From Chloroflexota bacterium (GTDB lineage: Bacteria > Chloroflexota > Anaerolineae > Aggregatilineales > Phototrophicaceae): a DNA stretch of 64,000 nucleotides. Location of the stretch: positions 62,001-126,000 of the forward strand of contig JAPOXG010000010.1 of the NCBI GenBank assembly GCA_026707225.1, given 5' to 3'. Shown here piece by piece: positions 29,225-37,702 of this stretch (its first letter is position 1; every line of letters begins with the position of its first letter). Made by a program: the position numbers and the translations under genes. The notes under the pieces are model-generated. The model was not told the DNA's origin. It ran no database searches and saw only the letters and a program-made list of their open reading frames with translations.

Positions 29225-30277
29225 TCAGACGGTCTCAAGGACTTGCGTTAAGACGTCGATCGCGCGCAGGTATTCGTCAAGGTCTATGTGCTCATCCGGC
29301 GTATGGTCCAGCGCGGAATCGCCCGGTCCATAAGCCACAATGGGGCAGCCCCAGCGCGGTCCGACGATGTTCATATCGGAAGTGCCAGTTTTGTACACGA
29401 AGCGCGGGACGCCGCCCTTGGCGCGAATCGCTCGCCGAAAATGACGGCTGAGCGCGCTATTCTTGTCGCCGCTGAAGGCGCATTCGGCGCCGCGCCCGGA
29501 AACAGTCGCGCCATCGCTCGCGGGAAATCGATGGCGGATTTCCTCAGGCTTGACATTGGGCGGCAGGCGTAAGCCCACGGTCATCTCAGCGACGCCGTTG
29601 ACGCCTTCCTGCCAGGTATTGATATCGCGAACCGAGGGGTCCAGCCTTGCATATAGCGACCCGATGCCGGCATTGAAATTATCGCAGTATGTTTTGATGC
29701 CCTGCCAATAATCCAAAGCGCGTTCCGCCGGGCTGGGCGCTTCCCCGGCGCTATGCGCGAGGCCGCCTTTCCAGCGCCAGTCGAGCAGGAGCCGCCCCTT
29801 GTAACCCAAAGTGATGCGATCCCACTGCGAGGGCTCGCCAATGACGCAGCATGTCGGCTGATATTGCGTCAAGGCATAGCGAGCGCCGCGACTGGTGGCC
29901 GCTTCTTCTTCAACTGCGCCGACGACGATGACTTGAACGTCTGCCGCTAGATTGGCTTTGGCGGCCGCCGCGGCGAATGCGCACAGCGGTCCCTTGGCGT
30001 CGACGGCGCCGCGTCCATAAAGTTGTCGCCCGTTCAGACGCACTGAGGGAAAGCCGGCAAAGGTATCGATATGCCCAAGCAAAACGATTTGGCGCTCACC
30101 AGCTCCGATGACGCCGACGGCGTTGCCAGCCTCATCAATGAAGGCGTCGTCATAACCATGACGCCGCATCCACGCGGTCAGGCAAGCCGCCGCCTCAGCT
30201 TCATGACAGGAGGGGCTGGGAATGGCGACCAAATCATGCAGCAGTTGCTCCGCGCCGCTATCGGAAACGTGGCTCAT
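29225..30277 (-). CDS. lysK: [LysW]-lysine hydrolase (M20 family)
   Basis: IVLLGHIDTFAGFPSVRLNGRQLYGRGAVDAKGPLCAFAAAAA, VGAVEEEAATSRGARYAL, C-terminal KTGTSDMNIVGPRWGCPIVAYGPGDSALDHTPDEHIDLDEYLRAIDVL. Confidence 0.88.
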   Translation of the reverse strand: MSHVSDSGAEQLLHDLVAIPSPSCHEAEAAACLTAWMRRHGYDDAFIDEAGNAVGVIGAGERQIVLLGHIDTFAGFPSVRLNGRQLYGRGAVDAKGPLCAFAAAAAKANLAADVQVIVVGAVEEEAATSRGARYALTQYQPTCCVIGEPSQWDRITLGYKGRLLLDWRWKGGLAHSAGEAPSPAERALDYWQGIKTYCDNFNAGIGSLYARLDPSVRDINTWQEGVNGVAEMTVGLRLPPNVKPEEIRHRFPASDGATVSGRGAECAFSGDKNSALSRHFRRAIRAKGGVPRFVYKTGTSDMNIVGPRWGCPIVAYGPGDSALDHTPDEHIDLDEYLRAIDVLTQVLETV

Positions 30278-30280
30278 CAG

Positions 30281-31447
30281 CTATCCCAGAACCGCATCTA
30301 TTGCGCCAGCAACAACAGAAAGCTGCTCGCGACTGATGATCAATGGCGGCAGCAAGCGCAGCGTATTCAGTCCGGCGGGCAGGGCGAGCACGCCTTGTTC
30401 CTGCAGCGCCTTCAGTATTGGTGTCACGCGTCCTCTCAACTCAAGGCCGATCATCAGTCCCCGGCCGCGCGCCTGGCGCACGCCGCGCAGGTTCAGCGAG
30501 GATAATTCTTCAATGAACCACTCGCCGTTGACCCGCGCCTGCTGGACCAAGCCCTCATCGCGTATCGCACCAACCGCGGCGAGAGCGGCGGCGCAAGCGA
30601 GCGGGTTGCCGCCGAATGTGCTGCCATGGGTGGCGCGGTCAATCGGTCCGTGAGCGTCGCGCCAGCAGACGGCGCCCATTGGCAGGCCGCCGGCGATCGC
30701 TTTGCCGATCGATATGATGTCAGGGACGATGCCGGCATGCTCGAAGCCAAACCATCTACCCGTTCGGCCGAAGCCAGTCTGTATCTCATCAATAATCAGC
30801 ATGGCGCCGGTTTGATCGCAGCGCTCGCGCAGCGCACCCAGGTATTCGTCATCGGCCGGGTGCACGCCGCCTTCGCCTTGGATCGCCTCGACGACGACAG
30901 CCGCCGTCGCTTCCGTGATCGCATTCCGCGCCGCTTCAATGTCGTTGAAGGCGACATAATCAACTGTTGGCAGCCACTCCTGAAAGGGCTTGCGGTATTT
31001 CTGCGTCCAGGTCAATGAGAGGGCGCCGGTGGTACGACCGTGGAAGGAACGCTTCGCCGCGACGATGCCATCGCGCCCTGTGAGCAGCTTGGCCACTTTC
31101 AGCGCGCCCTCGTTGGCTTCGGCGCCGCTGTTGCACAAGAAAAATCGCTTGAGATCCGCCGGCGTGATGCTTGCCAGCAGCTGATACAGCGCGGCGCGGC
31201 GATCGTTGTAGAAGGACTCGTGGCACGTGATCAGAGTCGCCGCCTGCTCGCCAATTGCATTGATAACGGCCGGATGGCAATGGCCCAGCGCCGCTACGCC
31301 TTGGCCGCTGGTCGCGTCCAGATAGCGATTGCCCAGCTGATCGTAGGCGTAGACACCCTCGCCGCGCACCAATGCCGTGGGTCGCTTGCCATAAGCGCCG
31401 GACCCGTGCCGATTCTCCAAATCGAAAAGAGTTGCAGTGTCCATCAT
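30281..31447 (-). CDS. lysJ: [LysW]-aminoadipate semialdehyde transaminase (ArgD-like class III)
   Basis: [125 protein letters not shown]. Position between lysZ and lysK. Confidence 0.9.
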   Translation of the reverse strand: MMDTATLFDLENRHGSGAYGKRPTALVRGEGVYAYDQLGNRYLDATSGQGVAALGHCHPAVINAIGEQAATLITCHESFYNDRRAALYQLLASITPADLKRFFLCNSGAEANEGALKVAKLLTGRDGIVAAKRSFHGRTTGALSLTWTQKYRKPFQEWLPTVDYVAFNDIEAARNAITEATAAVVVEAIQGEGGVHPADDEYLGALRERCDQTGAMLIIDEIQTGFGRTGRWFGFEHAGIVPDIISIGKAIAGGLPMGAVCWRDAHGPIDRATHGSTFGGNPLACAAALAAVGAIRDEGLVQQARVNGEWFIEELSSLNLRGVRQARGRGLMIGLELRGRVTPILKALQEQGVLALPAGLNTLRLLPPLIISREQLSVVAGAIDAVLG

Positions 31448-32253
31448 AGGCTAAACCTCGTGCCAGCTCCGTCAAGCGCGCGCGACACCGGATTGGAAAC
31501 GCGCCCATCAGCAATGATGACGCGCTCGACATCCTGGGAGAGCGCCTCCCGCGCGGCAAGGACCTTTCGTTTCATGCGACCTTGCGCCCAATCCAGAGCC
31601 TCATCAATCTGCGCTAGCGTTACCTGATCGACTATGGAAGTTTCGTCGGGAAAACGGCGATACAGCCCGGCGACATTGCTCAAAATTACGAGCGTTTCCG
31701 CGTCCAGCGCGCCGGCCACAGCGGCGGCGGCGCGATCGCCATCGACATTGAGGGGACCATCGCCGCTAATCGCCATCGGCGGCAGAACCGGTGTCTTGGC
31801 CCTGTCCAGCGATTGCAGGATTTTCGCGCTATCAACGCCGACAATCGAACCGCTGTGATCATCACGGATCACGCGTACGCGTCCGTTCACAACCGCGCGT
31901 ATCGCTGTTTTGCGCCGGCCCTTCAGCGCCAGGTTGTCGCCCACGAATCCGACCGCGCTCAAGCCCCGCTCGCGCAATGCCGATACCAGCAGGTCATTGG
32001 CTGCTTCCGCGGCGCGGACGTAAATGTCGCGCACGGCCGGCGGCGTATAACGGGAGCTGTGGCCGGACGGTGATTGCAGCGATTGCACCTCGACGCCACT
32101 TTCCAGGCAGAGCTGATTCATGATGGCGCTGACGCCATGCACGACAGCGAGAGCGCGCCTCCCAGCAATCCTTGACAAATCGTCACAGGCGGCGGCAAGG
32201 TCCAAGCCTTCTCCGCCACCCAACTTAACCACCAAGAGTCTCGATGCGGTCAT
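31444..32253 (-). CDS. lysZ: [LysW]-aminoadipate kinase (ArgB-like)
   Basis: LLVVKLGGGEGLDLAAACDDLSRIAGRRALAVVHGVSAIMNQL...AAAAVAGALDAETLVILSNVAGLYRRFPDE...GRMKRKVLAAREAL; amino acid kinase fold within the lysW cluster. Confidence 0.88.
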   Translation of the reverse strand: MTASRLLVVKLGGGEGLDLAAACDDLSRIAGRRALAVVHGVSAIMNQLCLESGVEVQSLQSPSGHSSRYTPPAVRDIYVRAAEAANDLLVSALRERGLSAVGFVGDNLALKGRRKTAIRAVVNGRVRVIRDDHSGSIVGVDSAKILQSLDRAKTPVLPPMAISGDGPLNVDGDRAAAAVAGALDAETLVILSNVAGLYRRFPDETSIVDQVTLAQIDEALDWAQGRMKRKVLAAREALSQDVERVIIADGRVSNPVSRALDGAGTRFSL

Positions 32254-32267
32254 CGCCCCACTTCTCT

Positions 32268-33293
32268 CTACGGGTAGAAACCGGGAAACTCCAGCCCAGT
32301 CGTTTCATCCAGCTCATGCATCAGATTCATTGCTTGCACGGCGCTGCCGGCCGCGCCTTTGCCTAGATTGTCCAACGCTGCGATGACGACGAGGTGCGTC
32401 CCATCGTCGTCCAGCTCGAAGCCGATATCGCAGTAATTCGTTCCGGCGACCACGCGTGGTTCGGGCAGGCGATGCAAGCCCGCCTTGCCGCTCACCAGCC
32501 GCAAGAATGGCTCGTCTCGATAGCGCCCGCGATAAAGCCGCCAGATGTTGCGCTCGATTTTGGGCTCGCTCAGGTAGCAATGCGCCAGCAGATGAATGCC
32601 GCGCACCATCTCAATCGCAGTCACCGAGAAATGAAGCGGGATATCTTCGCCCAGCACGAGCTGCGCTTCCGCCAGGTGTCGATGTCCGGTGGCTTTGTAG
32701 CTGCGAACGGCGCCGCTGCGAATGGGATGATGCGAGCCGAGATTGCTCTTATTGCCGCCTTCCGATGAACCGACCTTGATCTCGCAGGCAGCGCGCTCGA
32801 GGATGCCCGCCTGGACCAGCGGCAGCAGCGCCAGATTCAACGCGGTCGCATTGCAGCCAACCCCGCTGACATAGCTTGCGCCAACAAGGGATTCTCGATT
32901 GACCTCGGGCAAGCCATAGACGAAGCGGACCAGCCAGCGCGGCGCCGGATGCGGCTCGCCATAATATTTCTCGTAAGTGGCGGCGCAATCGAGGCGGAAA
33001 TCGGCCGATAGGTCGAGCAGCTTGGGCGCTAGCCCGGCATAGCGCTCGATATTGCGGGCGGCGGTCCCGTGCGGCAGCGCCAGAAAAAGCAGGTCGCACT
33101 CATCCAACGCATCGGGATGAATGAACCTCAAGCTGGAGACGCCACGCAGGTTCGGATGCGCGGCATGCGCATAGCGTCCTGCCTGTTCGCGGCTGGTGAT
33201 CTGCGTCACTTCAACCTGTGGGTGAAAGTGCAGCAGTCGCAGCAGCTCGCCGCCGGTATAGCCGCTGCCGCCGACGATGCCCGCGCGAATCAC
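32268..33293 (-). CDS. lysY: [LysW]-aminoadipate 6-phosphate reductase (ArgC-like)
   Basis: MIRAGIVGGSGYTGGELLRLLHFHPQVEVTQITSREQAGRYAHAAHPNLRG, ASYVSGVGCNATALNLALLPL, SEGGNKSNLGSHHPIRSGAVRSYKATGHRHLAEAQ. Confidence 0.92.
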   Translation of the reverse strand: MIRAGIVGGSGYTGGELLRLLHFHPQVEVTQITSREQAGRYAHAAHPNLRGVSSLRFIHPDALDECDLLFLALPHGTAARNIERYAGLAPKLLDLSADFRLDCAATYEKYYGEPHPAPRWLVRFVYGLPEVNRESLVGASYVSGVGCNATALNLALLPLVQAGILERAACEIKVGSSEGGNKSNLGSHHPIRSGAVRSYKATGHRHLAEAQLVLGEDIPLHFSVTAIEMVRGIHLLAHCYLSEPKIERNIWRLYRGRYRDEPFLRLVSGKAGLHRLPEPRVVAGTNYCDIGFELDDDGTHLVVIAALDNLGKGAAGSAVQAMNLMHELDETTGLEFPGFYP

Positions 33294-34168
33294 GCGACCA
33301 CTCCAATCTGGCCGATGACGAAGTCAATGACCTCCTGCGCGATATCGACGCCGGTTGGTTTGCTGCTGTTGCGGAATTCCATCGTGTGGTTGATCTCGTT
33401 GACTACGAAGTCGCCTCCCGCGTCTTCCAGCAGATCGACCGCCAATATGCCGCCGCCGACGGCCTGCGCCGCGCGCACGCAAATATCGTCAAGGGCGTCG
33501 GTCACCAGGCAATTCGTGGCCAATCCGCCGCGGGCTGTATTGGTGATCCAGTGATTGGATTCGCGGTAGATCGCCGCGATGGTGCGATCGCCGACGACAA
33601 AGGCGCGGATGTCGCGTCCCGGCTTGTCGACATATTCCTGCACGTAATAAGTGTGGTGGTTGTAATCGCCCAGCGTCTGCCGGTGTTCGAGGATGGCTTC
33701 GGCGCTATCTCGATTGTGGACGCGCGCCAGCAGCCGCCCCCAGGAACCGGTCACCGGTTTCAGCACCGCTGGATACTTGACGTCTTCAATCGCCTGCATC
33801 GCGCTCTCTGGCGTGAAGGCGACGCGCGTATGCGGCTGCGGAATGTTATGTTTCATCAAGGCGACGCTCGTTCGCAGCTTGTCGCTGCAGGCGGCTGCTG
33901 TTTCATAGGTGTTAAAGGTCTGGACGCCCCAGCTGTTGAGAATTGCCAGCGCGTACATTCCGCGCGATGTGCTGACGCAGCGTTCAAATATCAAATCGTA
34001 TTCGCGCCAGGCGATGCCCGAAGGCGCCAACTGCCCGGCGCCTTGCGTGATTTCAATGTTTAGTTCGCGATCGAGAATAATGTCCGGACTGATTTCGCGT
34101 TTGTTGAAGGCGGCCAGTATCAGCTTTTCTTCGGCTCGAATATGCGTGACCAGCAGGGCGACGCGCAT
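33290..34168 (-). CDS. lysX: Alpha-aminoadipate--LysW ligase (ATP-grasp)
   Basis: MRVALLVTHIRAEEKLILAAFNKREI...ESNHWITNTARGGLATNCLVTDALDDICVRAAQAVGGGILAVDLLEDAGGDFVVNEINHTMEFRNSSKPTGVDIAQEVIDF, closely resembling Thermus LysX as I recall it. Confidence 0.93.
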   Translation of the reverse strand: MRVALLVTHIRAEEKLILAAFNKREISPDIILDRELNIEITQGAGQLAPSGIAWREYDLIFERCVSTSRGMYALAILNSWGVQTFNTYETAAACSDKLRTSVALMKHNIPQPHTRVAFTPESAMQAIEDVKYPAVLKPVTGSWGRLLARVHNRDSAEAILEHRQTLGDYNHHTYYVQEYVDKPGRDIRAFVVGDRTIAAIYRESNHWITNTARGGLATNCLVTDALDDICVRAAQAVGGGILAVDLLEDAGGDFVVNEINHTMEFRNSSKPTGVDIAQEVIDFVIGQIGVVA

Positions 34169-34173
34169 GTGAT

Positions 34174-34350
34174 CTACTCTCCCCAGTCTTCTTCCACTTC
34201 GGGCGCCAATTCCAGCTCCATCGGGTCGAGGTTCATGATCTCAAGTTCCGTGCCGCACTCCGGGCAGGACACCAGCTCGTTCTCCATCGCGTCGGATGGA
34301 ATATCGACCTCGCCTTCGCATTCGGGGCAGAGCGGACTTCCACTGCTCAT
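34174..34350 (-). CDS. lysW: Amino-group carrier protein LysW
   Basis: MSSGSPLCPECEGEVDIPSDAMENELVSCPECGTELEIMNLDPMELELAPEVEEDWGE: two CPEC zinc pairs and the canonical C-terminal EDWGE. ATG 34350 preceded by GAGGAG. Confidence 0.96.
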   Translation of the reverse strand: MSSGSPLCPECEGEVDIPSDAMENELVSCPECGTELEIMNLDPMELELAPEVEEDWGE

Positions 34351-34381
34351 GGTCAATTCTCCTCACACCAATCCTGACAAG

Positions 34382-34405
34382 AAAAAACCCGCCTTATGGG
34401 CGGGT
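34382..34405 (-). terminator. Intrinsic terminator (attenuator) in the lysW operon leader
   Basis: On the minus strand: ACCCGCC-CATAA-GGCGGGT followed by TTTTT; perfect 7-bp GC-rich stem, 5-nt loop, 6-T tract; ends about 31 nt before lysW ATG and upstream of its SD (34359-34364). Confidence 0.88.
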
Positions 34406-34445
34406 GTGTGTATTAGGTCTTTTAACAGCACAAACGAGCCCATTT

Positions 34446-34505
34446 TCAGTGGGTGTCGGTCTTCTTCACCTTCTTGCTTTCGATTGCACTGCCTGTCGCG
34501 CTCAT
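34446..34505 (-). CDS. Lysine-rich leader peptide ORF (MSATGSAIESKKVKKTDTH)
   Basis: Minus strand ATGAGCGCGACAGGCAGTGCAATCGAAAGCAAGAAGGTGAAGAAGACCGACACCCACTGA: 19 codons plus stop. Lys codons AAG AAG GTG AAG AAG at 34461-34475. An upstream in-frame ATG at 34544 would give 32 aa. Below the ORF-track length cut-off. Confidence 0.75.
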   Translation of the reverse strand: MSATGSAIESKKVKKTDTH

Positions 34506-34569
34506 CTCGTCTTGCCATGCTATTTTGGCTCGATTCAAGCGCATACTATATCGCTGGCATCGACAATTA

Positions 34570-34597
34570 ACTATAATCAAATTGTACGAAATTGCAA
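34570..34597 (-). promoter_or_regulatory. Candidate sigma70-type promoter of the lysine operon
   Basis: Minus strand TTGCAA (34597-34592), 16-bp spacer, TATAGT (34575-34570). Confidence 0.55.
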
Positions 34598-34618
34598 ACG
34601 ATACATACGGAATACAAA

Positions 34619-35485
34619 CTATGTGCCGACTTGTTCCAGCGTTTCATGTAAGGGCTGCAGGAATCTTGCGCCGAAGATGACAAGATGTATCAGCAGCGGA
34701 TAAAGATTGTAAATGTGACGTCTCGTGCGGAAGAAGTCGTCCTCAATCACAATCTGATCGGTATAGGCATTGAAGAATTCGGGACCCGTGCCATTGAAAA
34801 GCGTCATATACGCCAGTTCCATCTCATTGTGCCCATAATAGAGCGCTGGATCGATGATTCCCGCCACCCGACCGTCCCGTACGATCACATTTGTTTTCCA
34901 CATGTCGCCGTGAATCAATGCGGGCTTGGCCGGTTCAAAGAGATACCGTTCCAGCTGATCGGCGAGGCGCAGGAGCCGCCGCTCAAGCTCGGCGGGAAGC
35001 TCGCCCGATTCGCGCGCGACGCCGATCATGTAGAGCAGCCGCTGCTCGCGAAAGAAGGCGATCCATGAGGGCATTTGCGGATTCGGCTGATGCAATGGTC
35101 CAATCAGCGTGTCGCGTTCGAGGCCGTAGGCCGGGCTCGTCACTTGATGGCATCTGGCCAATAGCTCACCGAGATGGCGCAGGGCGTCGCCTTCCCACTC
35201 AATACGACCTTCTACGAATTCCATCAACAGCAAGTTTGCATTCGCATATAGCACCGCCGGCGCCGGCAAACCCGAATGCTGGCGCAGGTAACGCAGCATA
35301 TAGGCTTCAATCGTCAGATCGTGGCCGCCATCGCCGACTTTGGCGACGATCGATTCGCCGTCCGCCAGCTCGACCCGCAGCACCTGGCTGATCATGCCGC
35401 CCGAAAGCGGCTGCCAGGAGTGAAACCGCCGTTGAAGCGCCCGTTCAATACAGGATTGAACCTCGCTGTCGTTGACGCGGTCCAT
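34619..35485 (-). CDS. Fructosamine/ketosamine-3-kinase family protein
   Basis: PLSGGMISQVLRVELADGESIVAKVGDG, LIHGDMWKTNVIVRDGRVAGIIDPALYYGHNEMELAYMTLFNGTGPEFFNAY. Confidence 0.85.
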   Translation of the reverse strand: MDRVNDSEVQSCIERALQRRFHSWQPLSGGMISQVLRVELADGESIVAKVGDGGHDLTIEAYMLRYLRQHSGLPAPAVLYANANLLLMEFVEGRIEWEGDALRHLGELLARCHQVTSPAYGLERDTLIGPLHQPNPQMPSWIAFFREQRLLYMIGVARESGELPAELERRLLRLADQLERYLFEPAKPALIHGDMWKTNVIVRDGRVAGIIDPALYYGHNEMELAYMTLFNGTGPEFFNAYTDQIVIEDDFFRTRRHIYNLYPLLIHLVIFGARFLQPLHETLEQVGT

Positions 35486-35523
35486 CGCGATCCCGTTGCG
35501 TTTCTGTCCGCGGCATACTTGGC

Positions 35524-35553
35524 TTGACAGCCGCGCCCGCCGACCAGTATAAT
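35524..35553 (+). promoter_or_regulatory. Consensus sigma70 promoter upstream of rpmF
   Basis: TTGACA (35524-35529), 18-bp spacer, TATAAT (35548-35553). Confidence 0.85.
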
Positions 35554-35590
35554 GCGCCGATTATGCTCGAATTTGTTCAGGAGTAAAGAT

Positions 35591-35776
35591 ATGGGTCCCC
35601 TGCCAAAGCGAAAAGTCTCGAAATCCCGGCGGGACCGCCGCCGTTCTCATCACGCATTGACACTCAAGCATCTGTTGGAATGCGAGAATTGCGGCGAATA
35701 TCATATCGCGCATCGTGTCTGCCCGAAATGTGGCTCTTATCGCGGCGAACAGGTCGTCGAGGTCGAGAGCGACTAG
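35591..35776 (+). CDS. rpmF: 50S ribosomal protein bL32
   Basis: MGPLPKRKVSKSRRDRRRSHHALTLKHLLECENCGEYHIAHRVCPKCGSYRGEQVV. Confidence 0.93.
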   Translation: MGPLPKRKVSKSRRDRRRSHHALTLKHLLECENCGEYHIAHRVCPKCGSYRGEQVVEVESD

Positions 35777-35810
35777 CAGGCAACTCGGATTGGCTGGATT
35801 GTGCTGACGG

Positions 35811-35836
35811 ACCGCGCTGGCAGGGCGCGGTTTTTT
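35811..35836 (+). terminator. Intrinsic terminator after rpmF
   Basis: ACCGCGC-TGGCAGG-GCGCGGT then TTTTT: 7-bp perfect stem with T-tract. Confidence 0.85.
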
Positions 35837-35921
35837 GCGCCACGACCCTGTTCATTCCTCGCTCCGGGAATTGCTATTAGGCATAATAGGTGCTGGCGGG
35901 CAACGGGCAAAGTAAAGACCG

Positions 35922-36872
35922 ATGGACTGGAATTCAAGCGCTGCGTTATTTCCCGGGCAAGGCTCGCAAGCTCTTGGCATGGGCGCGGATTTTGCCCAGT
36001 CCTATGCAATCGCCCGTGAAACATTCGAGCAGGCGGATGAGATCCTCGGCTTCGGCCTTTCTCGTGTCTGCTTCGAGGGGCCGGGCCAGGAATTGGATCA
36101 GACGGTCATCACGCAGCCAGCGCTCTATGTTTGCAGCATCGCCATTTGGCGCACTCTGCGGGAGTTGCTTCCAGCGGCGCAGCCTGCCTGGATGGCCGGG
36201 CACAGCCTGGGCGAGTTTTCAGCGCTGACCGCCTCGGACGCGCTGACTTTTGAAGAGGGTCTGCGGTTGGTGCAGGCGCGCGGACGGTTCATGCAGCAGG
36301 CGGGTGAGGCCAATCCGGGAGCGATGGCGGCGATTCTGGCGCTGGATATCAGACAGGTTGAATCGCTTTGTGCCGAGGCATCGGCGGAAACGGGACAGAT
36401 CGTTGTGCTGGCGAATGACAACTGTCCGGGGCAAGCGGTGGTTTCCGGCAACATCGCCGCGGTTGACCGGTTAATCGAACGCGCGTCCGCTGCTGGCGCT
36501 AGAAGAGCAGTAAAATTATCGGTAAGTGTGGCGGCGCATTCACCCTTGATGGCGGCGGCTTCGGAAGGCTTCCTTGAAGTTGTTCACAGCACAGCATTTT
36601 CGCCGCCTGCGCCTCCGGTTTATGGCAACGTAACGGCGCAGCCTCTTGAAACGGCGGCGGACATCGAGACAGAGCTGGATCAGCAGTTGACGCGGTCTGT
36701 GCGCTGGACCGAGTCCATGCGGTCGATCATCGGCGCCGGGGCGGATACGTTCATCGAGATCGGCTCCGGCAGCGTGCTCACCGGTTTGGTGCGCCGGATT
36801 GATCGTTCGAAAAAGCGCGTCAGTCTCAATTCGGTGGCGGCGCTGAACGCGTTCCTGGAGACCCTGGCGTGA
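35922..36872 (+). CDS. fabD: Malonyl-CoA:ACP transacylase
   Basis: ALFPGQGSQALGMGADFAQ, WMAGHSLGEFSALTASDALTFEEGLRLVQARGRFMQQA, SVAAHSPLMAAASEGF. Confidence 0.93.
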   Translation: MDWNSSAALFPGQGSQALGMGADFAQSYAIARETFEQADEILGFGLSRVCFEGPGQELDQTVITQPALYVCSIAIWRTLRELLPAAQPAWMAGHSLGEFSALTASDALTFEEGLRLVQARGRFMQQAGEANPGAMAAILALDIRQVESLCAEASAETGQIVVLANDNCPGQAVVSGNIAAVDRLIERASAAGARRAVKLSVSVAAHSPLMAAASEGFLEVVHSTAFSPPAPPVYGNVTAQPLETAADIETELDQQLTRSVRWTESMRSIIGAGADTFIEIGSGSVLTGLVRRIDRSKKRVSLNSVAALNAFLETLA

Positions 36873-36899
36873 GAGGCCTGGACGGTGGAGGCGCGGATC

Positions 36900-37688
36900 A
36901 TGTCTGACCTGGTGCTTGCCAAGCGGGAGGGAAAGACCTTTGAGGTAATTCTCAACCGTCCGGGAGAACGCAACGCCATCAATGACGAAATGATGAGCGC
37001 GATCTCGGGCGCCTTCGATCGGGCGGAGCGCGAGTTCCATGACGGCGCGCGCGTGGTTTTGGTCCGCGGCGCCGGGCGCGTTTTCTCCGCCGGGATCGAC
37101 ACGAAACAATTCCTGACGGCGGAAGATGGACTTCGCGAAAACCTCTTTCCCTTTACCGAGCGCTACCAAGCCGTATTTAACAAGATCGAACGCTGTTCCC
37201 TGCCGGTCATCTGTGTCATGCAAGGCTACTGTCTGGGTATGGCGCTGGAACTGGCGCTGGCCTGTGATTTCCGCATTGCCGCGGAGCGTACGAAGTTGGG
37301 GATGCCGGAAGCGCGCCTGGGCATCATTCCCGATGTGGGCGGCACGACACGCTTGATCAAGCTCATTGGTCCCGCGCGCGCCAAGGAGCTGATTCTTACC
37401 GGACGCAATATCGACTTGGCGCAGGCATCGGCATGGGGGCTGGTCAATGCCGTCTTCCCCAAAGCCGAGCTGGAGCGCGGCGTTCAAGACTTTGTCGAGG
37501 CGCTTGCCGCTTCGGCGCCGCTGGCTGTCAGCTATGGCAAGCGGGTCGTCAATGACATCGTTGACAGCGCGCCCGGGCTAAGAGTTGAGGCTTGGGCGCA
37601 GGCGCAGCTATTTCGTACAGAAGACTTCCGCCGGGCGATTCAGGCGATGATCGACAAGACCTATCCGATTGACTGGGAAGGCAAGTAG
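36900..37688 (+). CDS. Enoyl-CoA hydratase/isomerase family protein
   Basis: VILNRPGERNAINDEMMSAISGAFDRAE, RGAGRVFSAGIDTKQFL, GYCLGMALELALACDFRIAAERTKLGMPEARLGIIPDVGGTTRL. Confidence 0.9.
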   Translation: MSDLVLAKREGKTFEVILNRPGERNAINDEMMSAISGAFDRAEREFHDGARVVLVRGAGRVFSAGIDTKQFLTAEDGLRENLFPFTERYQAVFNKIERCSLPVICVMQGYCLGMALELALACDFRIAAERTKLGMPEARLGIIPDVGGTTRLIKLIGPARAKELILTGRNIDLAQASAWGLVNAVFPKAELERGVQDFVEALAASAPLAVSYGKRVVNDIVDSAPGLRVEAWAQAQLFRTEDFRRAIQAMIDKTYPIDWEGK

Positions 37689-37702
37689 CGGCGGTCTTGG
37701 GC

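Noticed and set aside
28542-29333. 263-aa plus-strand ORF opposite homocitrate synthase
   Set aside because: Antisense to a strongly recognised enzyme; composition typical of reverse-frame translation.
34382-34600. T-box or lysine (L-box) riboswitch as the control element of the lysine operon
   Set aside because: The leader is under 200 nt, lacks a recognisable T-box sequence (GGTGGNACC) or L-box core, and is mostly occupied by the short ORF. The peptide-attenuator layout explains it better.
34296-34703. Plus-strand ORFs over the lysine leader (34296..34703, 34142..34570, 34453..34680)
   Set aside because: Low-complexity translations without family resemblance, antisense to lysW and its leader; random open frames.
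36540-37487. 315-aa minus-strand ORF opposite fabD and the enoyl-CoA hydratase
   Set aside because: Shadow ORF from GC-rich codon bias; spans two clear plus-strand genes and has no recognisable motif.
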